From contig JARLGW010000014.1 in assembly GCA_031292565.1 (NCBI GenBank), forward strand, positions 54,409 through 118,408: a stretch of DNA of 64,000 bases, written 5' to 3'. This document shows, one piece after another, positions 7,867 to 19,200 of this stretch. The translations under genes were made by a program, and so were the position numbers. Within the stretch, counting starts at the first letter, position 1; each line of letters begins with the position of its first letter. The stretch comes from Paludibacteraceae bacterium (GTDB lineage: Bacteria; Bacteroidota; Bacteroidia; Bacteroidales; Paludibacteraceae). The notes beneath the pieces were generated by a model that was not told the origin of the DNA, ran no database searches, and saw only the letters and a list, made by a program, of their open reading frames with translations.

Positions 7867-10044
7867 ATGACTAAGCAAAAAAAAGAACCTCAAAAAAAGA
7901 AAAAACACGTTAATTACACAATAAGTAAAAAATGTGCTTTTAGTGCTGAAAGCGGTACTGTTAACGATTCTATCGGGCGTATAATGTATACCTATAAATC
8001 TACGAATAAAATATATCTCGAAAATTTATCTACTTCAGCAAACCAAGCTCTACTAACATCAAAAGTCAATATAGCTGTTGATGTCAATGCAAAAGAAACT
8101 GTAGCCAATGATTGTTTTTACAATATATTGTCAAAAAAATCAATTTACACGGTACAAGGATTAGATGCAAATAAAAATGTTGTCGATTTTAAAGTGACCG
8201 ACCCTACTATTAATGTGTTTAAAATAAAAGTGCCTGATAACTCATCAGTTGTACCCATACTGGAGGTTAGAACCAACGATACCTGGATTTTACAAGGCGT
8301 GGATTCTGCTCCATACGAACATTTTAAATCGGTGGCAATAACCAAAGCTGAAGCAACCAATGTGAAAATGCTTGTAAGTAGCAATAATTTTTTAGGTTCT
8401 CCTGTTTACTGCGATTTAGCTATTCTACCCTCTTTAAACTATAAGGGTCAACGTCTATATTATAAAGCTACATTAAACATTGTTGGTACTGTAAAAAGCA
8501 GTGGCAACTCATCTTCAATAAAACCTACCGGTATTACCGTATATAGCCTGGATAAAAACAACTGGTTTTCGGCAGCATATTCTACGGCAGCATTTGATAA
8601 AATATCAGGATACGTTTGGGACAACAGTATTGTTCCTAATCCTATAGGCACTAATCCCTTTAGAGCCTATTGGTCTAATGGCTCAACCGGATTGAAGGAT
8701 GTGCTGAAAATAATTATTAGGCAAGCCAGCCCTCTATCTACAACTGATACAAGTAAAGGAGCCCGTTTATTAAATACTTCTATTCGTGATTATTTATATG
8801 CCGGTAATATAGAGAAAGTAACTTTTGAGATGGCTTTTAGGTTACCTTTTTTTATTGAAAATGCACAAGCAATACCTTATACTATCATTACTGATAGCGC
8901 TAATAATAAGAAAACAAACAATCCATACATTAGCATGTTTGACACCTGGTTAACTTATGCTAATAACATACGCACAGCTGCCGGATATGCTTCAACAGCC
9001 TTGCTTACTAAAGCGGGTCAACGCCAAAGTTTCTCTACCTCGGTAATGAACAATCAGGACCATAATACCCTGTATAATTTGTTCGGAATATCGAAAACGA
9101 ACAATGCCAGCTTTGCTAACCAAAAAGTGCCTGCATATATGGCCAAAGTGATGGAAGATGAAAACCCTAAATCCACGTTCCTCAGCAAAAAGAAAAACAT
9201 AGTTCATTTCCCGGCTAACGTAAATAAGACAATTAAAACTACTACTTACTCCATATCATCTTTGAGTGACCTTGCAAGCCAGGGTCTTATCTCGTATGCT
9301 TCAGCCAGCTATTTACAGTCGGCTCCGGTAAATTCTTTTGCTAAGATATTGAACGGAAGTCAAGCTAGAGGATACTACTTAGTAAAATCGAGCGATTCTT
9401 CATTGTTTATTTTGAATAATATTATTGCAGCAAACAACTCCGGATGTACTATTGGTATGGGTTTTGATATGGGGCAACACACATTCGCCGAATTTACTAC
9501 TTACACCAGGTTTAACATAACAAACTCTACTGATAATGCAGTTTTTCAAGAAGCCATAAAAAAGCATAGACATCAAGCAGCTGCATTGTACAAATCTTAT
9601 GCTAATACGGTATTTCCCAAATACCCAATTGATTATGACTTTGCAGTGCAGCAAACAATGCCTTTTATGAAAACATCATATTTAAAGGTTGGATTAGATA
9701 ATAACGGAGCCTCAAACTATTTTAAAGTACAAGGCTCAAAAACGAACTATTTCTACAACACGAGTTCAACCCCTTATCTAAATGAAGTGGAAAAAATGGT
9801 ATTCCTAAGCCAGCTATACAACGGTGGAGCCAATATATTGAAAAGCTCTACACGTTCAAAGCTTATTATACATGCATTTAACACGCATGATTATAGGTGG
9901 TTAAAATATTTTACTAGAAAAGATGATGGTAAAAAGATTATAAAAGGATTGGCTGTATATCCTTCACGTAAAACAGCAATAATTAAATTAATGGAAACGG
10001 AACTAGCATACAATCACTACAATATTCAACAAACATCGTTGTAA
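7867..10044 (+). CDS. Large protein with a C-terminal pesticin-type lysozyme-like domain
   Basis: The product is 725 aa with no signal peptide and a very basic start (MTKQKKEPQKKKKHVNYT). Residues 20-300 are beta-rich and unassigned. The region of about 490-715 resembles the lysozyme-like domain of pesticin and T4-lysozyme-type toxins, with a core SGCTIGMGFDMGQHTF at about 525-540 (Asp534). At the place where such domains carry the catalytic glutamate (an EG motif before a GY), this protein has NG (Asn496) followed by SQARGYYL, so muramidase activity may be lost. It lies 11 bases after one cassette gene and 36 before the 1972-aa gene. It may act as a peptidoglycan-binding or peptidoglycan-cutting part of a particle. 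Confidence 0.6.
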   Translation: MTKQKKEPQKKKKHVNYTISKKCAFSAESGTVNDSIGRIMYTYKSTNKIYLENLSTSANQALLTSKVNIAVDVNAKETVANDCFYNILSKKSIYTVQGLDANKNVVDFKVTDPTINVFKIKVPDNSSVVPILEVRTNDTWILQGVDSAPYEHFKSVAITKAEATNVKMLVSSNNFLGSPVYCDLAILPSLNYKGQRLYYKATLNIVGTVKSSGNSSSIKPTGITVYSLDKNNWFSAAYSTAAFDKISGYVWDNSIVPNPIGTNPFRAYWSNGSTGLKDVLKIIIRQASPLSTTDTSKGARLLNTSIRDYLYAGNIEKVTFEMAFRLPFFIENAQAIPYTIITDSANNKKTNNPYISMFDTWLTYANNIRTAAGYASTALLTKAGQRQSFSTSVMNNQDHNTLYNLFGISKTNNASFANQKVPAYMAKVMEDENPKSTFLSKKKNIVHFPANVNKTIKTTTYSISSLSDLASQGLISYASASYLQSAPVNSFAKILNGSQARGYYLVKSSDSSLFILNNIIAANNSGCTIGMGFDMGQHTFAEFTTYTRFNITNSTDNAVFQEAIKKHRHQAAALYKSYANTVFPKYPIDYDFAVQQTMPFMKTSYLKVGLDNNGASNYFKVQGSKTNYFYNTSSTPYLNEVEKMVFLSQLYNGGANILKSSTRSKLIIHAFNTHDYRWLKYFTRKDDGKKIIKGLAVYPSRKTAIIKLMETELAYNHYNIQQTSL

Positions 10045-10080
10045 TAAAACAAAAATAACAATTAAAAAAAACATACAATT

Positions 10081-13000
10081 ATGTCAAGATACCTGCCACG
10101 TTTATCCACCCTGCTTACTCCGAGCAATTTGCCGGATAATTTAGGATTCTTTCAAAATCTTGTCGATACGGTCTTCGATGATATTTATTACGACAATTAC
10201 GAGGTAACTCCAGACAAGAATGGTGGAGGAAAAACATATAACCTCGATATTGTGCTGAGTAAAGAACTCGGTTTCGAAATTCCAGGCACAGGCCTTTCTT
10301 TACTTATAAACCCTTCAAGTCAGGCTGATACATCGTTTAATATTACCCTTGCCTATCGGCTGGGAATACTCCGTTATATAAGCAACTTTAACTTATCTGC
10401 TTTTAGCAATGCTTCGGATGAGTTAGTAAGCTTGTTTAATAAAATCACCAATGTACAGGAGCCTACTTTGTTGGAAAAAATTTCCGAAGCTATAAATACA
10501 GCATACGATGAAAGCCTTAATTTTATTGTTTACACCGAAGAAGAAGCAGTTAATTTTTTCAACGATTTTTATCAGTTGGAAGATTCAGCTAATGCTTTGG
10601 TTTATTCAGCTTCCACTACTTTTGATGATATTGAAACAGCCCTAACCAATGCCGGTATTACCATAGATCAACTGATTGAAGATTTTGATATTGCTACCGA
10701 TTATCCCGGCGGAGAAGATACTATTGAAGATGTTTTTGCCCGGTTAAATGTAGACCTTGATGCAGGAGCTTTAAGCGTTTCTGATTTTGTAAGCACCCTT
10801 AATAATGATTTTTCTTTATTAGGAACATCAAATGAAATAAAATATGTATCCGAAATTGAAACTACCTACGATACAATTTTGTCAGGTTTAAAAAATGCAG
10901 AGATAAGCATTGTCGATTTAATTAAAAAATATGTAATTGAAGATCTTGATTCGATAAAAGATATTGAAGAAAAATTAATCAGCTTCTTTGTTGAAGCAAA
11001 AGTTGATACATATGGTAACGAGTTTTACGGACTATTTAAACCCACATTATCCGTTTCCATCAACGATTTAACATTAGCCATAGCATTTCCACGCACCATG
11101 CTAACGCCTGTAGGCGATACTACCGGCACCGCACAATCCATGTTACGTTTCAAAGTTGGAACATTATCATACTCTACCGCCAACGGATTAGAGTTTGATG
11201 GCGAAAACAACATCTCCTTTGATAAATCCAATATCGGCTCTACCGGCATGGTAATCTCATTCTCCAACATGAAGCTCGACCTAAGCTCCAACAGCAACAT
11301 TGCCGAAGCTACCGCTGCAGGGTATAGTAACGACTTCGTGGGCGTGTACGTCGGGCAAGCCGAAATAGACCTGCCCGAAAAATGGTTCACAGCCATCAGC
11401 TCCACCAGTGGTGAAACACTTGGAATTTATGGCACCGACATGCTACTCGGCACCGGCGGAATATCCGGCACCTTCGGGCTAAAAGCCGTTAACACCACCA
11501 CAAAAGAGATAAGCTCTCCATCCGGCAACAACGAAATGGAATTCACCCTGGGTTCAGGTTTCAAACTCGGCTTTAAGAATTTCGACATCACCCTCAAGCA
11601 AGGCGAATTTGTTGACACCAACATCGCCGGATCACTCATCCTGCCATTTTTCAAAGACAGCGTTGACACCTCCAAAAATGCAAAAATAGGCTTCGCGATG
11701 TCGTTCGACAAAGACGGCGATTTCAACATTACCGCCAGCACCAACGGCTTGACAGCAAAAATTCCAAGCGTAGCCAACATCACCTTCAAAACACTCTCAG
11801 CAGGCAAGGAAGACGGCAAATTCTACATCTCCACCTCTGCCGACCTGGATCTTAGGCCTATAAGCTCAACCATATTCCCCACACCATTCTCCATGTCGAA
11901 ACTGGTGATTTGGCAAGACGGTACCATCGAACTCAAAGGCTTGGATGGAGGTGTAAAACTACCAATAAACATAACCCTGCAAATAGGCCCGGCCAAAATA
12001 ACCGTAACCAACATTGCCTTTAGCACCTACGAACAAAACCACAACGGCAGTTTGCGTAAATACTGGTGCCTAAGCTTCGACGGTGGAATCAGTATCAACC
12101 CCGGAGGCGTAGATGCCCGTGGCGACGGTATTAAGCTCTACTTCACCGTGGACGGTGGTGAGACCCACTTTTTCTTCCGCATTCAAAGCCTCAAGCTCGA
12201 CCTTATCATCCCCGGTTCAGCCAGCAAAGAATCCGCCGCCGTGCTTATAAGCGGATACCTATCCATGAAAGACGCCGCATCCGAAAGCACAACCGCATCC
12301 ACCACAGGCTCAACCAGTGTAGGTACCGAATATACCGGTGGGGTGGACATCACTTTGCCAAAACTAGGCATGTCAGCCTCAGCCGCTATGCGCCTCAACC
12401 CATCCGTGCCAGCCTTCCTGGTAGACGTAAGCCTAAGCCTCCCAATGTGCCTCCCATTAGGCGGTACAGGGCTCGGTATCTACGGCTTCAGAGGCCTGCT
12501 AGGCAAAAACTATGTGGCCAGCAAAACAGCTGCCGGCATAGCCGAAACCGAACCTTGGTACGAATACTACAAGGCCAAAACGCCACCTCTTCACAAACAA
12601 GGAATTAACGTTTACAAATTTACACAAAAAAATGGATTCTCACTCGGAGCAGGAGTATCACTAGCCACCAGCTTCGACAAGGGAAAAACATTCTCATCCA
12701 AAATATTCTTCCTGCTGTCCTTACCCGACGCCTTCCTATTTGAAGGGCAAGCCACCATATTAAGCACACGCATCGACCTCGATGCCACAAACGACCCTCC
12801 ATTCTACGCGATGATAGCCATCGACTCCTCCCACGTGGAAGCAGCCCTGGGTGTAAACCTCAATTTGCCAATGAGCAGTGGCGACATTGCCAAAGTATCA
12901 GGAACCATGGAAATGGCCTTCTACTACAAAGATGCAGGAGGTTGGTACCTCAACGTGGGACGCGACTTGCCGGAATCAAAACGCGTTACAGCACGGCTAT

Positions 13001-15999
13001 TCACCCTGTTCGACGTTTACTTCTACTTTATGATAAGCAAGCAGGGAATTAGAGCAGGAGCAGGAGCAAGTTGGGATTTCAAACGGAAAATAGGCCCAGC
13101 TCGTGTAACAGCCTCTGCCTACATTGATGTGGCCGGACGTATCAGCTTCAAGCCCGTTCAAATAGGCGGAAGCGTTGCCGTGGGTGGTTCGGCTGGAGTA
13201 AGTATATGGAAATTCGGTTTCGGAATCAGTGTTGATGCCGGTTTGGCAGCCGAAGCTCCAAAGCCATTTATGCTATCGGGCTATATTCAGGTAAGCCTAA
13301 AATTGCCTTGGCCATTCAAGAAATTCAGATTTAAACTAGACTTTACCTGGACTTTCAACAAGAAAATTGACCTCTCGGAAGTATCACTACTCGAAGCCTC
13401 TACCGTGAAAGCCGTGAACGTGATGACAGGTGAAGTATTCAAATTATATGCAGCAGAAATAGGAAATCTTCAAGCCGGTGTAGCATCTCCATCCGATATA
13501 GATTCATATGTTATTCCGCTAGATAGCTATATTGACTTTGAATTTAACAAAGGCATGAACGTTTCCGGCAGCGGTTGCCTAACCCGCTTCAGGTCAATAG
13601 AACAAGGCGCTACAGGTTGTGTAGAGTATATACCACCTCAACGTGGAAAATCCACTCAAGTACAACACACGTACTCCTTGGAATATATTAACATCTTTGC
13701 GAAAAACTCTTCGGGCAACTGGACGGACTACGATGTGTACGGTGCAATAAAGCCAAAAACAGAAAATTACTCATCAGATGATGTAACATTAACCACCGAT
13801 ACATCCGGCTTAACCTACGGCTTCTGGCAAAGCACCGACCCAGGAAAATACAACAAACTAAGAGTATTTGCACGTTCACCACTATCCTTCGTGGGGAAGG
13901 CCGACAACGTGATACCCGAACAGTTGGGCTACACCTCCGATTTTTTGACCTGTGCAGGTACCGAACTACATGAAAATATTATCTATTTCAACGAGGCTCA
14001 ATCAATATTTCCACAAAACGACAAAATAACATACCAGGGAGTCATATTTATCCTCCGCGATGCAGATGGTGCAGTAACTAATATATCTGGTTTTCCCTAT
14101 AAAGTTTACAATAAAGTATTATCTACTTCGGGCACCATTGAAATTTATTTCCCCGAACCATGTGCTCAAAACATGTTGTATTTGGTTTGTGCCACCGATT
14201 CGGCCATTATAACCACCTACAAGAAGGTATTGCAACCCAAGCGAGGGTTCAACGACGTGCCACTGTACGAGTACGAACAAATAGAGCAACAAACTATTTA
14301 CGGTATCAATACAAGTTCTGGTCAAGGAGTCGCTTTAAACGAAGGTAAAACCGACAGTTTCGTGCGTGAAAACATGATATCCAAAATCACCATTAAAGCC
14401 GTAGGTACCACTCAAAATACCGGATTTATTGAAGACGAAGACACCGGATTTATGACGCAGGAAAACACCGGAGATATCATGCTGGAAGAAGCTGATTCGT
14501 ATCAAAACCAAATACAGCTAATGTATCTGCGCACACTTTCGCTGGAGGACTACACCTATAACCAAACCATGCTGGATGTTGACTACGTGAAAGCTAGTGG
14601 CAACGCCTTGAAAACAGGTTTCCAATCGACGTTGCAAACAATTTGGCGACCAGACACCGAATACCTGATACGACTTCAAACAAAGGACTACCTGAACGCT
14701 GGAAGGAAACGCGGAGGATACAGACGTACATACGACATCCGGTTTAAAACAGCAGGCCCCGTAGGTCACTTCCACGAATTCTACGAACGCGATTTGAATG
14801 GAAATGTTGTAAAGAAAACTCAGGACGATTACGGGCAACTGGCGGATGCTAATAAAGACCAATTTAGGCTGGCCACGTTGAAATCGTACATCGATATGAA
14901 CACATCGTACCCTAACGCTGACGGACGATTGACCAATGCGAAACCGCTATTCTATGTAAGCCCCGAATTGAACTTGTATTACAACTACAACTACGTGTAC
15001 ACCATGTATAACGACCTGCAGGACTACAATGGCAACAGTGTAGCATCCAAACTGGAAGTTGTAGTAAAAAGCCCTACCGAACAGCTCTCCACTCCCGGAA
15101 CTATTGTAGAAGCTCCAAGAGGAATAGTAACTTGGGTATTGGCAAAAAACAACAAACAAACCAAAGAGTTGAATATTCTGCAAAACGTTATTCGAAACGG
15201 GCAACTGGTAGGTGAAAACTGTACCGGACTGGAAACCTTTACCGACATCATGGTGATGCAAAAAGTAACATTCCCCGGCGGTAAGCTCGACCCCGATAAG
15301 CTCTACACAGCCCTGTTCAATGGTGTGTACACAGGATCTAACGGAATATCCAACAGCATACCCGTGCACTCCTATCAGTTTAAAACATCCACCTACGGAA
15401 GTTTTAACGATCAAGTTCAAAGCTTCAATATTGTAAACGAAGATAAAACCATACGGCAAGCACTCTACTCGGTACAACAAGCCATTGATAGCACCTACAT
15501 CAGCAAAGCCATCCAAATACTAACCGGTAACGAAAGTTCCGACAGCACATTGCTCGGACAGTATGCCGACAAGTACGAACGGCTTGTAACCGGTGCTTTG
15601 CAACTGGGCACGATGCTACCCGCTTCGACCACCGACATCACGTTGGTGAAGAACACATCGACTAACACCCTTGTCGGGCTCATCGTGCGCAACCCAGAGC
15701 CTTTCAATGATCCGAAAATATCCGACAGCATATTGTTAGGATCCGATGCTACCCCACCTACAGGGTATCCATACACTGTTACCCGATCTATCAACATGGA
15801 GTATAAAGATCATGCCGATACCAATACATTCATCGTAATACACTCTAGAGACCGCTCGATGGCATTTATAACCAATGCCACCATGAACATAGAAACCGGA
15901 ACCGATTACAACATAAGGTTCAAATACCTCAAATACAATGTCACAACTTCAAGTTATGAAGTAAACGGAAATCCGGAACCATTAACCATTTCAATTTAG
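10081..15999 (+). CDS. Giant beta-rich protein (1972 aa), possibly with a DUF6603-like core
   Basis: This is the longest gene in the window and has no signal peptide. Residues 1-320 are mixed helical. About 320-1140 is a long series of amphipathic beta-strands with motifs such as LGIYGFRGLLGKNY and LSLPDAFLFEGQATIL; this recalls the large uncharacterised DUF6603 proteins, but I cannot verify that. About 1150-1972 looks like several small beta-sandwich domains. Spacing to the neighbours is 36 bases upstream and 221 downstream. The all-beta middle would suit a scaffold, adhesin or lipid-contact surface. No catalytic motif was seen. The function is unknown. Confidence 0.65.
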   Translation: MSRYLPRLSTLLTPSNLPDNLGFFQNLVDTVFDDIYYDNYEVTPDKNGGGKTYNLDIVLSKELGFEIPGTGLSLLINPSSQADTSFNITLAYRLGILRYISNFNLSAFSNASDELVSLFNKITNVQEPTLLEKISEAINTAYDESLNFIVYTEEEAVNFFNDFYQLEDSANALVYSASTTFDDIETALTNAGITIDQLIEDFDIATDYPGGEDTIEDVFARLNVDLDAGALSVSDFVSTLNNDFSLLGTSNEIKYVSEIETTYDTILSGLKNAEISIVDLIKKYVIEDLDSIKDIEEKLISFFVEAKVDTYGNEFYGLFKPTLSVSINDLTLAIAFPRTMLTPVGDTTGTAQSMLRFKVGTLSYSTANGLEFDGENNISFDKSNIGSTGMVISFSNMKLDLSSNSNIAEATAAGYSNDFVGVYVGQAEIDLPEKWFTAISSTSGETLGIYGTDMLLGTGGISGTFGLKAVNTTTKEISSPSGNNEMEFTLGSGFKLGFKNFDITLKQGEFVDTNIAGSLILPFFKDSVDTSKNAKIGFAMSFDKDGDFNITASTNGLTAKIPSVANITFKTLSAGKEDGKFYISTSADLDLRPISSTIFPTPFSMSKLVIWQDGTIELKGLDGGVKLPINITLQIGPAKITVTNIAFSTYEQNHNGSLRKYWCLSFDGGISINPGGVDARGDGIKLYFTVDGGETHFFFRIQSLKLDLIIPGSASKESAAVLISGYLSMKDAASESTTASTTGSTSVGTEYTGGVDITLPKLGMSASAAMRLNPSVPAFLVDVSLSLPMCLPLGGTGLGIYGFRGLLGKNYVASKTAAGIAETEPWYEYYKAKTPPLHKQGINVYKFTQKNGFSLGAGVSLATSFDKGKTFSSKIFFLLSLPDAFLFEGQATILSTRIDLDATNDPPFYAMIAIDSSHVEAALGVNLNLPMSSGDIAKVSGTMEMAFYYKDAGGWYLNVGRDLPESKRVTARLFTLFDVYFYFMISKQGIRAGAGASWDFKRKIGPARVTASAYIDVAGRISFKPVQIGGSVAVGGSAGVSIWKFGFGISVDAGLAAEAPKPFMLSGYIQVSLKLPWPFKKFRFKLDFTWTFNKKIDLSEVSLLEASTVKAVNVMTGEVFKLYAAEIGNLQAGVASPSDIDSYVIPLDSYIDFEFNKGMNVSGSGCLTRFRSIEQGATGCVEYIPPQRGKSTQVQHTYSLEYINIFAKNSSGNWTDYDVYGAIKPKTENYSSDDVTLTTDTSGLTYGFWQSTDPGKYNKLRVFARSPLSFVGKADNVIPEQLGYTSDFLTCAGTELHENIIYFNEAQSIFPQNDKITYQGVIFILRDADGAVTNISGFPYKVYNKVLSTSGTIEIYFPEPCAQNMLYLVCATDSAIITTYKKVLQPKRGFNDVPLYEYEQIEQQTIYGINTSSGQGVALNEGKTDSFVRENMISKITIKAVGTTQNTGFIEDEDTGFMTQENTGDIMLEEADSYQNQIQLMYLRTLSLEDYTYNQTMLDVDYVKASGNALKTGFQSTLQTIWRPDTEYLIRLQTKDYLNAGRKRGGYRRTYDIRFKTAGPVGHFHEFYERDLNGNVVKKTQDDYGQLADANKDQFRLATLKSYIDMNTSYPNADGRLTNAKPLFYVSPELNLYYNYNYVYTMYNDLQDYNGNSVASKLEVVVKSPTEQLSTPGTIVEAPRGIVTWVLAKNNKQTKELNILQNVIRNGQLVGENCTGLETFTDIMVMQKVTFPGGKLDPDKLYTALFNGVYTGSNGISNSIPVHSYQFKTSTYGSFNDQVQSFNIVNEDKTIRQALYSVQQAIDSTYISKAIQILTGNESSDSTLLGQYADKYERLVTGALQLGTMLPASTTDITLVKNTSTNTLVGLIVRNPEPFNDPKISDSILLGSDATPPTGYPYTVTRSINMEYKDHADTNTFIVIHSRDRSMAFITNATMNIETGTDYNIRFKYLKYNVTTSSYEVNGNPEPLTISI

Positions 16000-16028
16000 A
16001 ACAGAAACGCTAACCTAATTCTGCCCAC

Positions 16029-16055
16029 ACAGGGTTGTAACCTGCGCAACCCTGT
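16029..16055 (+). terminator. Hairpin after the 1972-aa gene
   Basis: The arms ACAGGGTTG and CAACCCTGT form a perfect 9-bp stem 29 bases after the stop codon. There is no strong T-run, so this could be an attenuator or a repeat rather than a true terminator. The following spacer carries the CCCCACCCCTAAAGG-type repeat seen elsewhere. Confidence 0.45.
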
Positions 16056-16220
16056 CATTCACTCAAACATCCCCACCCCTAAAGGAGGCTCCCCCTCCCG
16101 GAAAACGCAGGTAAAATTTATTCAGCCAATAAAAAAAATAAATTCCTTTAAGGGTAGGGGCCGGTTGACCTAATTTGATAGAAAAATAAAACAAAAATTA
16201 ACCTAAAAAAATAAAGCCAC

Positions 16221-19200
16221 ATGTCAAGTATAACAACTACAAACCTGTTATCACAGTCAAAATACCTCTATCTGCAATCAGCCGGAAGTGATGGAAGCGA
16301 CGGTTCTGCCTCCGGCATACACCTTCGATGGGACTTGCTGGGTACCCTTGGCGATAATCATATACCTAAAGGCAACTTGGCCGCGTCGGGTACCTACTAC
16401 ACCAACGCTAAGTATAATAAGGCCGATGACTTTGTGAAGATTTACAAAACTCCCTACGACCGCACCTTTCCCATTGTAATAAATTTTGCAAACACCGCAC
16501 CGCAAGTAGTAGAATCGCAAACGGAAAAAATATGGAAGTACAACAACGTGGTGCCAACCAACCTGACCACCACCCGCAACGTGATTATACGTTTCCCCGA
16601 TTGCTACCAATACAATTTGGCCAAAAACACGTACGACCCCTCTAACGTGGACAATGTTGTAAACTTTCTGAAAAGCTACAACGGTATTATTGAAGTAGAA
16701 GTAGAAGATCAACGCATCTTTGCAGCCTACGTGTACATGGCTGAGATAGACCCTACCAAGGTTAACATAACCCGTCTCGAATCCGTGTCGCTCGACGAAA
16801 CTTCGAGCGACACCTCCAGCCTCTTCGTGTCAGGTAGAAAAAAATACACCATAGAAGAAGGATACCTTGCCAAGGAAGACACCGATTTAGTTTTGAAAGA
16901 AGACGACTATAATATTGAACTCGACCAATTGGGTGGTGGCTCGCGCAAGCTCATGGCCGAAAACATTAAATACATCCGCTTCCTAGGTGACAACTGCTAC
17001 CCAACCACCCTTTGGCTGGAAACCTACGAAGACTTTTTGTTGGGTAAAAACAATAATAGCGAATGGACTCATGTAACCGATAGAGCCCTCTCGCTAGATG
17101 AGGACGAAGTGTACACCCGCTTGGAAGACAGAGATAATTACAATATAGACAACCTCTGGCCTCGCTACACCGACAACTATAAAGTGGATGTAAACAACTA
17201 CAAAACAAGATGGATTGACACCATCGACACCGATAGTAGCACCATTGATGGCTTGAACACCGCCGTGAAGGAATACCTTACACTAAGTATGGACCCAAAC
17301 AACCTGGAAGCAAACAACACTTCGGCATACGAGGAATCAACTACCGAATATGTGTCGGACGACAAGGATGCATTTGAAAATGATAGTGATGGCGAGGATT
17401 TGACCGACGACATTGTGCCGACAGCCGATGAAGGTGCAAACGCTGACGCTAAAACACAAGAATGTGAAATGAGCTACCTCAATATGTTGAAGCTTGTAGC
17501 GTTCGATTTTCATATTGCACGCATGCTTGGACTGGGACATATTGACACGAGTGTATCTGATGCGAAAAAATACATCTACATAGCCGTGTACGATACCAAT
17601 GATAGCATAGACAGCTACACTGCCGCTCTTCGACACACGTATATGGCATTGCCTACGGGTAAAACCGACTACAAATTACCATACGCCCCCCAACAGGCCG
17701 ACGTAAGCTACGGCTTGCGTGTGAGCTGTGGCGATAACGATACCAAACTTATTACCGACGAAAACGGTTACAGCAGCTATGGTACCAGCCGGGCTATCAA
17801 CCTCAACCTTACTTATAGCGGAGCTCCATACCCGTTGGATTACTTCTTCAAGCCCGACGAAGAATACTCGTTTGCCGAATATACCCAACCCATCATGTAC
17901 GGCATAAAATACAAAAAAACAAGTGCCTCTTCTTGGAACGAATTATGTTTTGATACCGACTTTACAGATCAAAACAACAACAACGAAGTAATGCCCGTGA
18001 TGTCAACCGGCAAAAATCCTATTTATACACACCTGGAAACCGACACAGGTGTGCACGACTATGCCGTGTATGGAATCAACTGGTTCTCCCGCGTGTCAAG
18101 CTTGAGCAGCCCCGAATCCACAAACGACACGGAGTTTACACACACCTACACGCTAATGCCTCCGCAAAACTTCGCGGCACAATTTATTCAGACCGAAAAA
18201 ATATTGGTGCTTACTACCGATAAAGAACAGCAACGCTTGAGTGGTTTGGGTGCTGACACGACGCTGGTACGTGTAACTTTTGATTGGGACAACGTGAACT
18301 ATGCCAACTACTGGTATGGCCAACAAGCCCAATTCTACTTCCGCACCGAAGGTGTAAACGTTGTGGCCGGTATGATAAAATCAGTAACATCAGCAGGTAC
18401 AAACCTATATGAAGTACGCACTACCAGCTACAACCTAACCAGTCAGGATCTTGACGCTACAACAAACACGGTAAACACGGTAACCCCATCCATCACCAGC
18501 GGCACCGAAAGCCACTACGAGAAAAGCCTGTTCACCTCCAATGGCGTACAATACCAAGTACAATCCGTATCGCAATCCACCGTTAGTGGCGAAGGCCCCG
18601 TGTTTATTCTGCAAGGATTAAACGAAACAACGCTAATCGATCCTGACAACGACGGCGTATTTACCCTGGTGAAAAAAGTTACCGAACCCAAAGCAGCATA
18701 TGCCTTCTCGGTAAGTGAGAACACTACTTTAGCCGAGTGCTGGACTAAGCAACTAAGCCAAACCGTAACCCTTACAAAATTCAGCGACCACACGGAGATT
18801 AAAAAATACGAAGACGGAACTTCTTCCACTACCTACGTGGGTGGTATATACCAAAAAGCCACCATTGGAGAGTACAAGGACATGGAAACTGTAAATGGGG
18901 TAGAAGTAGAAATAGCAAATTCTATTACCGGTATATATAAACTAACATTTAGTGGCGATCCGCTTGGCAGCCCTGACAACAAGGACATGGTGGAATACTA
19001 CAAAGGCGTTGTGCGCATACAGGCTGCTGACGACGCGTCGAATATTAAACAGCTGAAAGTAGTGGAAATAACTACCGATGATACTAAAACCAACCTCGTG
19101 CTAAAAGTAGTAGACCCTAGCTTTGCCCTGGTAGAAGGTACCTACACCCCCGACAGCACTTACAGCCCCATACCGACAGGCAGTAATATAGACGTAAACT

